Assembly (NCBI GenBank): GCA_028279645.1
Contig: JANQNJ010000012.1
Location: 1-51,860 of the forward strand
DNA from: Thermoplasmatota archaeon
GTDB lineage: Archaea > Thermoplasmatota > JAKEGO01 > JANQNJ01
Reading direction: 5' to 3'
DNA: 51,860 nucleotides
The translations under genes were made by a program, and so were the position numbers. A model generated the notes under the pieces. That model was not told the origin of the DNA and ran no database searches. It worked only from the letters and a program-made list of their open reading frames with translations. This document shows positions 17,835-24,870 of the stretch, piece after piece. Position 1 is the first letter of the stretch; every line of letters begins with the position of its first letter.

Positions 17835-18399
17835 TGTCGCTGATCTCATTTACGAGACCGACATCGGCCTGATGCAATTCATCTTTGGCAAGAACAGGGA
17901 GAAGGCTCGGGCCAAGATCGGGAAGCTGATCATGGCCGGGAACAACTCCTTCGGGAAGGAGAACATCTCTGTTGCTCTCGATGGTGAAGAGATCGTCGGT
18001 ATAGCGATCACGCACAGTACGATGGACCATGACACAGAAAGCAAGGTGTATTCGAAGAACTTCGGTCTATGGGACCTGATGAAGCTCGGGTTGGTGGTCG
18101 AGCCCGCTGTGAAGAGGTTGTTGACGACTGAGATCTCATCGACCGAGCTTTATCTCAGCAATCTCTGTGTTGATGGTGATCGGAGGGGTCAAGGGGTGGG
18201 GGGTTTCATCATGGAGAAGGTTATCGAGATGGCTAGGGAGAAGGGCTATAACAGAGTAGTGCTGGATGTTTCTGCTGACAATCCTGGAGCGAAGCGGTTC
18301 TATGACAGGGTCGGGTTCGTAGTTACGAAGGAGAGGCATGCGAGGATATTGGGGGAGAAGGCGGGGACGTTTCAGATGGTCTATGAACTTGATGCGTAG
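17782..18399 (+). CDS. GNAT N-acetyltransferase
   Basis: LCVDGDRRGQGVGGFIMEKVIEMAREKGYNRVVLDVSADNPGAKRFYDRVGF. Confidence 0.75.
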   Translation: MITLKLIPFDTREHRVSDVADLIYETDIGLMQFIFGKNREKARAKIGKLIMAGNNSFGKENISVALDGEEIVGIAITHSTMDHDTESKVYSKNFGLWDLMKLGLVVEPAVKRLLTTEISSTELYLSNLCVDGDRRGQGVGGFIMEKVIEMAREKGYNRVVLDVSADNPGAKRFYDRVGFVVTKERHARILGEKAGTFQMVYELDA

Positions 18400-18756
18400 T
18401 GCAATAAGAACTGAGTAGTTGGTTTGGACCTGACCCCCATTATCCCTCATCGAGATGTTCCGAGGACGGTGTGGCTAGTGAGTGAATGGACCTTAGGAAA
18501 TGAAGTGAAATGCCCTAGCTGCGGTAAGTACAATACATGCAGCTTGCACAAATATGCATACCGTAAGTATGTAGAAAACCGAAGAAAAGGGATCGCCAAG
18601 TTCATAGGTGTCTCAGAGGACGAAACAACTGTTAGAGAAGATAATGCGTGAAGAGCAGATATCTTGATCATGTATAGCTTTCGTTGAATCCTTAATCGAC
18701 TTTCACCGCCCCCGCTCCACAACGCCTATACCTCACTCCACCCATGAAATCATAGA

Positions 18757-19191
18757 ATGCCCAAGAAGAACCAACCACTACGGCTACGACGTGACAACCA
18801 CACAGCATCCACCCTGACCGACCACATCGTCTTCTCACCGAAATACAGAAAACCGGTACTGAAGGGCAAGATCGCTCGAGCCTGCGACGAAGAGATCAGA
18901 CGAATATGCCGAAGATTGAATGTACATGTGATCGACCTCGCCGTGACCGAAGATCATGTTCATTTGTTCATCAGATATCCTCCTAAGCTTTCGCCGAGCG
19001 TGATCGCGCAGAGGGTGAAGGGGGTGTCCAGCAGGAGACTGAGGAGGAGGTTCCCGGAGCTGCGGATGTGGTGTCCGAAGGGGTTGTGGGCGCCGGCGTG
19101 CTATCATGGGAGTGTTGGTCAGGGGGTGGAGGTGGTGAGTGCGTATGTGCGGGCGCAGGATCCGTTGCGGTGGGATACGCGGAAAAGGTAG
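18757..19191 (+). mobile_element. tnpA: IS200/IS605-family Y1 (HUH) transposase TnpA
   Basis: DHIVFSPKYRKPVL, EDHVHLFIRYPP, GLWAPACYHGSVGQGVEVVSAYVRAQ. Confidence 0.8.
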
Positions 19192-19206
19192 CTTGGTCTG
19201 AGGCAT

Positions 19207-19230
19207 AGTGCGGGGTGTATACCCCGTACT
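19207..19230. repeat. Hairpin downstream of TnpA (possible IS right-end hairpin)
   Basis: AGTGCGGGGT-gtat-ACCCCGTACT; AGTGCGGGGTAT recurs at 19271. Confidence 0.5.
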
Positions 19231-19363
19231 TGTTCTCGGATAGATCTTGTACTAACAGGCCTTGTAGTTCAGTGCGGGGTATCTTAGATATTGCTTATAT
19301 TAGATGATAGAAGATAATATACTGCTTTGATAGATCAATATAGCTGATATAAGCTGTATTGTG

Positions 19364-19382
19364 ACTCAGGCGGCGAGCGGAT
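19364..19382 (+). repeat. R0: right-end half-site of the cassette repeat opening the array
   Basis: actcaggcggcgagcggat, identical to the right end of R1-R5. Confidence 0.8.
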
Positions 19383-19400
19383 TAAGGAAAGGCGATAGAT

Positions 19401-19862
19401 ATGAACGAGAAAAAGAAGTATCTTTATGGATTACTCTGTTTCATTTCTGCGCTTGTTATTCCGGTTTTAACCTTCATCGTTACTGGATTGTTAATAGAAT
19501 TACTTGGAGACACCGGTTTTGAAGATATGATCTTCTTTGCTGCAATGTTTTCTCTCCATCCGGTTTTAACCTTAATGGGTTTATACATCATTAGAGGAAC
19601 GAACGGAAAACGAAAAAATCTCAATATGTTTCTTACGGTGATTACGTCATTTTACATTCTAACATATTTCCTTTTAATCGCTATGGAAGCCCATTTCATG
19701 GGATTATCCTATGCAACATATTGTTGGCTAAGCATTGTATTCTTAATATTGCAGATCATGATGCTCATCCTACTAATTGAACGAGTTATCTATTGCTTCG
19801 GAAGATATGATCATTATAGATATCCATTGATGAGCGAGCCGCCCCGGCGGGAACAGACTTAA
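19401..19862 (+). CDS. Cassette 1: multi-TM protein, C-terminal tail encoded by repeat R1
   Basis: Several TM segments; ends SEPPRREQT inside R1. Confidence 0.65.
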   Translation: MNEKKKYLYGLLCFISALVIPVLTFIVTGLLIELLGDTGFEDMIFFAAMFSLHPVLTLMGLYIIRGTNGKRKNLNMFLTVITSFYILTYFLLIAMEAHFMGLSYATYCWLSIVFLILQIMMLILLIERVIYCFGRYDHYRYPLMSEPPRREQT

Positions 19863-20059
19863 AGCAACGGTAGCCGACCGTGGATGCCTCGCCCCGAACG
19901 AGCCGTCCTTCGAACAACGAGAAGCCAGGCGAGGAGGGGTTGGGTTGATATGAATACCAGTGCCGCCTTAAACCCAATCCCATGGGAGAGGATATCAACC
20001 TCCTAACGACGCCTCGACCGTTCAGGACGGGGAGGTCGTCACTCAGGCGGCGAGCGGAT
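19834..20059 (+). repeat. R1: full-length cassette repeat, subfamily A
   Basis: gcgagccgccccggcgggaac...actcaggcggcgagcggat. Confidence 0.9.
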
Positions 20060-20073
20060 AAAAATGTGATTTA

Positions 20074-20622
20074 ATGAACTGTCCTAAATGCGGAAAAACT
20101 TCGCGGCATATTGCTTACTATAATCGATACTATTGTTATCAGTGCAATGAATACTTGAGAAATATCCGCTATAGTATCATTATAGTCGTCATATTTATCG
20201 TATTATTGATCTCTTCTTGTACGGTCCTATATTACTGGGCTGTATCATTTTCTGGGCGTCCTCATGACGCCCCGAGAGGTGCATTATGGGCTCAAAAGTT
20301 TTCCAATAACTGGACAGTAAAGGTAACTACATGTTCCCCTCCTGTGAATTTCAAAGATATCTTGTTCAAGTTTTATCCAGTGAACGGATCCTTTGATTAT
20401 TTCTATTATGAATGGGATCCTTATAATAAAACAACAAAAGAATTATCGTTCGAGAGTGAATTCATATCCATTATCGATCAGAATAATGACGGTAACCTGA
20501 GCAGTGGGGACAGAATAATCCTAATTAATGTAGAGAATAATGGCATTTTTAAAAAGGACGACGTGATGGAAATATATTATAAGCCTACAAAAACTACAAT
20601 AACCCGAGTGGTGCTTGAATAG
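20074..20622 (+). CDS. Cassette 2: N-terminal zinc ribbon, TM, extracytoplasmic domain
   Basis: MNCPKCGKTSRHIAYYNRYYCYQCNEYL then TM; matches chromosomal zinc-ribbon module. Confidence 0.65.
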   Translation: MNCPKCGKTSRHIAYYNRYYCYQCNEYLRNIRYSIIIVVIFIVLLISSCTVLYYWAVSFSGRPHDAPRGALWAQKFSNNWTVKVTTCSPPVNFKDILFKFYPVNGSFDYFYYEWDPYNKTTKELSFESEFISIIDQNNDGNLSSGDRIILINVENNGIFKKDDVMEIYYKPTKTTITRVVLE

Positions 20623-20626
20623 CAAA

Positions 20627-20852
20627 GCGAGCCGCCCCGGCGGGAACGATGAATAATTAACGCAAGCCGACCGTGGATGCCTCGCCCCGAACGAGCCGTC
20701 CTTTGAATGACGAAAAACCAGGCGAGGAGGGGTTGGAGCGGAGATGTATAAGCGCCGATCGAGCGAACAATCCCATGGGAGAGGATATCAACGTCCCAAC
20801 GACGCCTCGACCGTTCAGGACGGGGAGGGCGTCACTCAGGCGGCGAGCGGAT
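20627..20852 (+). repeat. R2: full-length cassette repeat, subfamily B
   Basis: Same ends as R1; interior gatgaataattaacgc and ggttggagcggagatgtataagcg. Confidence 0.9.
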
Positions 20853-20868
20853 CTAGGATTGATTTGAT

Positions 20869-21495
20869 ATGAAATTGAATAAGCGAGTACTAATTGGATT
20901 CGTCATCATCAATATCCTGATCATAATCTCTGCATCTTATCTTAGTATGATAAATTCACAACAGGATTCTAATGATCGAATACACATTGAGGGAACCTCC
21001 ATAATTTTGAGTACAAGTGGAGGAACTCCAGGAATTCCCCTCCCAATATCAGTTGATAGTACAACTGTTTCAGATCTAGGTAATTCAACTTTTCTTATAA
21101 GAATCACCATTGGAAACTCCAACTTCTCAAATGAGTATCAATTTCATTACAACGATAACATATCAAATCCTCGATTATTTGTAAACGATTCGGCATATCA
21201 AAGAAAGATTCATTGGTATATGGGAATCGAAGCTGAGACATTCTACAACTTTTCCATTGAGGGAATAGTACAATCCGACAATCCCTCGATTAAGAACATT
21301 ACATTTTTCAACGGTACCAATTCAATAAATGGATGGTTCTTTTATCGGCGGAACTATTGGGATGGAGCCCAAATTGACACATTAGAGAATATTGGAATTG
21401 GATCTAATTACATCAATGGTGTCTGGAACAATGAGATTACCGCAAATGGTTTATCATTTGGAATAATAAGTAAATACAACTATTTTCGGGCGTAG
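20869..21495 (+). CDS. Cassette 3: signal-anchored extracytoplasmic protein
   Basis: N-terminal TM MKLNKRVLIGFVIINILIIISASYL; stop overlaps first base of R3. Confidence 0.65.
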   Translation: MKLNKRVLIGFVIINILIIISASYLSMINSQQDSNDRIHIEGTSIILSTSGGTPGIPLPISVDSTTVSDLGNSTFLIRITIGNSNFSNEYQFHYNDNISNPRLFVNDSAYQRKIHWYMGIEAETFYNFSIEGIVQSDNPSIKNITFFNGTNSINGWFFYRRNYWDGAQIDTLENIGIGSNYINGVWNNEITANGLSFGIISKYNYFRA

Positions 21496-21719
21496 CGAGC
21501 CGCCCCGGCGGGAACGATGAATAATTGACGTAAGCCGACCGTGGATGCCTCGCCCCGAACGAGCCGTCCTATGTGTGCCGCCAAACCAGGCGAGGAGGGG
21601 TTGGAGCGGAGATGTATAAGCGCCGATCGAACGAACAATCCCATGGGAGAGGATATCGTAACCAAGCGACGCCTCGACCGTTCAGGACGAGGAGGGCGTC
21701 ACTCAGGCGGCGAGCGGAT
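21495..21719 (+). repeat. R3: full-length cassette repeat, subfamily B
   Basis: Near-identical to R2 outside the variable loop. Confidence 0.9.
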
Positions 21720-21736
21720 GTAAAGAAGGTGATAAA

Positions 21737-22972
21737 TTGCTAACAAAGCATGGAATATTCCTATCGATATTTCTTATTACCCTTTCAGTCTATTGCACAG
21801 TAACTGTTGATGCTAATCCATATTATTCCTTCGAGAGATCAGTGTTTTCTCAAGATTGCAGAATTGATGCAATTGATGTTTCAACAAATGGCACTCATCT
21901 TGTTTTCGGTAATGTATTGTATTCAACAGCACAGGCAATGGATATACAGAGCGGAGTTATTCGATCCCTTCCTCAGTATGACGATGATATTGATGAAGTA
22001 CAATATTCGAAAATGGGCGACCTTGTTGCGATTAGTAATCATGACACTGTGATGCTCTACCAATCCACAACCTTCGATGAGATTGTGGAGTTTAGATTCA
22101 ACGACACCATTTTTGATATTGAGATATCCAATGATGACCGATTACTCGCAATTGGGCATGGTGACGGTCTTTCAATAATATATCTTGAAAACCTCACGTA
22201 TTGGAACATAACAAATGGTCCTGCCGTATTACGTTTGACCTTCTCATATGATAACCATCGATTAGCCTGCTGGACGTCTGACACTGGCGTGATTAGCTTC
22301 TGGAACACACGGACCTGGGCATTAATTCATAACTTCTCCTTCCAATTTCTAAACATCACTCTAAATTCGATAAAAAATCTAATATTTTCACCTACTCATA
22401 ATCACTTATATCTTTATACATGGCTCAATCCAACAACATTCGAAGATATCCATGAGATTCAAGTCCTAGACACAGCAAACTATTCCGTGATTAGGTCATT
22501 GAGACTCTATGATTGGCCTGTGAAAATGATTGTTACAAAAGATGGAAGTCATTTAATGTATATCGGGTTTAACAAATTCATAATCCAACGACTATATGAT
22601 GGTAAATTGATTCAAAAAGTAACACTTAATCAAGAAATCTTAGATTTTGCGATCTGTAGTGATGAAAAGGACATCTATTTATCTCGATATGTAGGTGAAG
22701 ACAAGAGATACAGTTGTAGAATTGAATTATGGGGCCTAGACTTCGACAAGGATGGATGTCCAAATTCGTTGGATGCTTTTCCTCGCGATTCAAACGAATG
22801 CTCTGATTTAGATGGCGATGGTATCGGGGATAATGCGGATCCTATTCCGAGTTTCAAGTATATACGATCTTGGTGGGAGATTGGAGCCATTACCATGTTC
22901 ATTGGCATATTTTTTGTCTGGAAGCACAAGATGAAAAAGCAAAGTGAGCCGCCCCGGCGAAAGCAGACTTAA
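21737..22972 (+). CDS. Cassette 4: WD40-like beta-propeller, Ca-binding (DxDGDG) repeats, C-terminal TM, repeat-encoded tail
   Basis: TTG start after AAGGTGAT; LDFDKDGCPNSLDAFPRDSNECSDLDGDGIGDNADPIP; TM; ends SEPPRRKQT inside R4. Confidence 0.65.
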   Translation: MLTKHGIFLSIFLITLSVYCTVTVDANPYYSFERSVFSQDCRIDAIDVSTNGTHLVFGNVLYSTAQAMDIQSGVIRSLPQYDDDIDEVQYSKMGDLVAISNHDTVMLYQSTTFDEIVEFRFNDTIFDIEISNDDRLLAIGHGDGLSIIYLENLTYWNITNGPAVLRLTFSYDNHRLACWTSDTGVISFWNTRTWALIHNFSFQFLNITLNSIKNLIFSPTHNHLYLYTWLNPTTFEDIHEIQVLDTANYSVIRSLRLYDWPVKMIVTKDGSHLMYIGFNKFIIQRLYDGKLIQKVTLNQEILDFAICSDEKDIYLSRYVGEDKRYSCRIELWGLDFDKDGCPNSLDAFPRDSNECSDLDGDGIGDNADPIPSFKYIRSWWEIGAITMFIGIFFVWKHKMKKQSEPPRRKQT

Positions 22973-23169
22973 AGCGACGATAGCCGACCGTGGATGCCTC
23001 GCCCCGAACCAGCCGTCCTTTGGGTGTCGAGAAGCCAGGCGAGGAGGGGTTGGGTTGATATACATGGGGACAACGGCTTAAACCCAATCCCATGGGAGAG
23101 GATATCAACCTCCCAACGACGCCTCGACCGTTCAGGACGGGGAGGGCGTCACTCAGGCGGCGAGCGGAT
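22944..23169 (+). repeat. R4: full-length cassette repeat, subfamily A
   Basis: gtgagccgccccggcgaaagcagacttaa...actcaggcggcgagcggat. Confidence 0.9.
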
Positions 23170-23186
23170 TTAAACGGTGACAGAAT

Positions 23187-23848
23187 ATGTTTCCAATGGA
23201 TTCACTGGAAGATAGAGTTCAATCCAAGAAAATTGAAACAGAGCAATTCATAGCACGTGAAGAACTATTAAGGAAGCATAAGTCAAATCTACATAAGAAG
23301 CCACGCCCTAATAGACATCTGATTATAGCTATCGTCATAGCTATCATCTTTATTCATGTCTGATATACTATTACCAATATTCTTATCGTTATAATAGGTC
23401 CAATAAAGAATACAGCATTAATATAGAGACAAATGCTACGAATGAATATACTATCTATGTTCCGGTCGCTCAAATGAATAGTAAAGAAATATCTGATGTC
23501 ATGAAGGATATCAATAAGAAGTCAGTCAAGATGATAAACACGAATTATGGAAAAGCGTTAAGGATTACAACAATTGGAAACTTCTCAATTTCATTATCAA
23601 CTTCAAAATACGAGGACGAAGTTAATATTCTTTCAATGCGGTATTTTAATGAAACCCATCCTAGACGGAAGTTAATGATAAGGATTTATTATAATGGGAC
23701 AGAAGACATCCATTTGTCTATCGAATGCAGATCGGATGTATATGGTTATAGATCATCCAGTGATCATAGGGAATGGTGTGATAGGGTCAAGATTTCTGAA
23801 AACGGATGGCATCATATCGAATTTAGGTCTGAAGGTGGCGGTGACTGA
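23187..23848 (+). pseudogene. Cassette 5: apparent frameshifted single-TM protein
   Basis: ATG 17 nt after R4; MFPMDSLEDRVQSKKIETEQFIAREELLRKHKSNLHKKPRPNRHLIIAIVIAIIFIHV* then +1-type shift into ...IYYYQYSYRYNRSNKEYSINIETNATNEYTIYVPVAQMNSKEISDVMK... Confidence 0.5.
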
Positions 23849-23869
23849 TAATTAATAAATGCTATTAGA

Positions 23870-23947
23870 GCGAGCCGCCCCGGCGAAAACCGACTGAAAA
23901 CAACGGTAGCCGACCGTGGATGCCTCGTACTCAGGCGGCGAGCGGAT
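23870..23947 (+). repeat. R5: cassette repeat with internal deletion (78 bp)
   Basis: gcgagccgccccggcgaaaac...gtggatgcctcg joined to tactcaggcggcgagcggat. Confidence 0.85.
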
Positions 23948-23997
23948 TAAAGCAATCTATAAGTATTATAAGTGATATAGAACCTATAGGTGTTATA

Positions 23998-24180
23998 ATG
24001 GCAACAACAATTGCTATTTCACAAGAGACCAAGGAAACACTTCGTTCTTATGGAGAAAAAGGCGAGAGTTACGAGAAGATCATAAACCGTCTCTTGCACG
24101 ATGCAGCTTGGAAGAAATTGGATGAGCGATGGAACAGAATTCTGGAAACTGAAGAATTTATTCCATTGGATGAATTGTAA
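23998..24180 (+). CDS. Cassette 6a: putative antitoxin
   Basis: MATTIAISQETKETLRSYGEKGESYEKIINRLLHDA, ribbon-helix-helix-like; adjoins RelE-like gene. Confidence 0.65.
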   Translation: MATTIAISQETKETLRSYGEKGESYEKIINRLLHDAAWKKLDERWNRILETEEFIPLDEL

Positions 24181-24455
24181 TGTATTCGGTAACTACATCT
24201 GAAACCTTCAGAAAGCAGTTAAGCAAGTTGGAGACTAAGGATAAGAATCGAATAAGAAAGGGTCTTCAATGCCTCTGTGAGGATCCTATAACACCTAGAT
24301 CCGGTGCGGATATTTTACTGATGGAACGTACTGATCCTCCGAAGTATAGGATTCGGATCGGCAATTTCAGGGTTGTATACAGGATCGAGAAGAAGGTCGT
24401 TAAGATTATTGAAGTATTCCCGAGAGGTCGGGGATATCGAATAATAATACCATAG
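24180..24455 (+). CDS. Cassette 6b: RelE/ParE-family toxin
   Basis: TTSETFRKQLSKLETKDKNRIRKGLQ...YRIRIGNFRVVYRIEKKVVKIIEVFPRGRGYR. Confidence 0.8.
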   Translation: MYSVTTSETFRKQLSKLETKDKNRIRKGLQCLCEDPITPRSGADILLMERTDPPKYRIRIGNFRVVYRIEKKVVKIIEVFPRGRGYRIIIP

Positions 24456-24477
24456 CGAGCCGCCCCGACGAGCGGAT
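24455..24477 (+). repeat. R6: minimal cassette repeat (23 bp)
   Basis: gcgagccgccccgacgagcggat. Confidence 0.7.
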
Positions 24478-24870
24478 AATAGGTGATGAAATCTCCGAAA
24501 AGCATGATCGATTCAACTATTTCGCAACTCCGTATATTCTCGTCATAGTTGGGTTAATATCTCTTATTGACGGGCTAGTCAACTCATCGCTTTCAAAGCT
24601 ATTGCTAGGATTCCTTCTAATTAGTCTTGGTGTAATTGTTTTCTTAATCATGGGAAATGCTGGGAAGACCGAACGGCCCAGACGCTAGCAGAAGTGATCG
24701 AATGGCCGCCTTTCAATAATGATTCAACACAGCCTAAAGGGCACGCCGACGTCGATCGAACAATATTCAAATCCATCACCAATAAACTTAAGTAACGCAA
24801 TATTCCAGGTTTTCTCAAGGGAGGGAGTAAGTACGATACGCCGTTCAACGATCGATCTGGAGGTAGCGGA

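Noticed and set aside
20673-20867. ORF MDASPRTSRP...EKPGEEGLERRCISADRANNPMGEDI (also 21541-21723, and minus-strand MISSPMG... ORFs in R1, R3, R4)
   Set aside because: These lie inside the repeat on both strands, use a GTG/ATG without clear RBS, and their conservation is explained by repeat identity and stems.
19834-24477. CRISPR array
   Set aside because: Repeats are 23-226 bp with kilobase ORF-containing intervals; no short uniform spacers or cas genes.
19834-24477. Canonical integron attC sites
   Set aside because: Repeat ends do not carry RYYYAAC/GTTRRRY core sites (a GTTGGGT occurs only internally in R1/R4), lengths range far outside usual, and no tyrosine integrase is visible. Architecture is similar but the sites differ.
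19834-24477. Simple MITE insertions downstream of each gene
   Set aside because: Not excluded, but disfavoured: the right ends sit 14-18 nt before starts and the left ends abut or contain stops in nearly every cassette. The shared GCGAGC at both repeat ends could be read as a target duplication, so this remains the main alternative.
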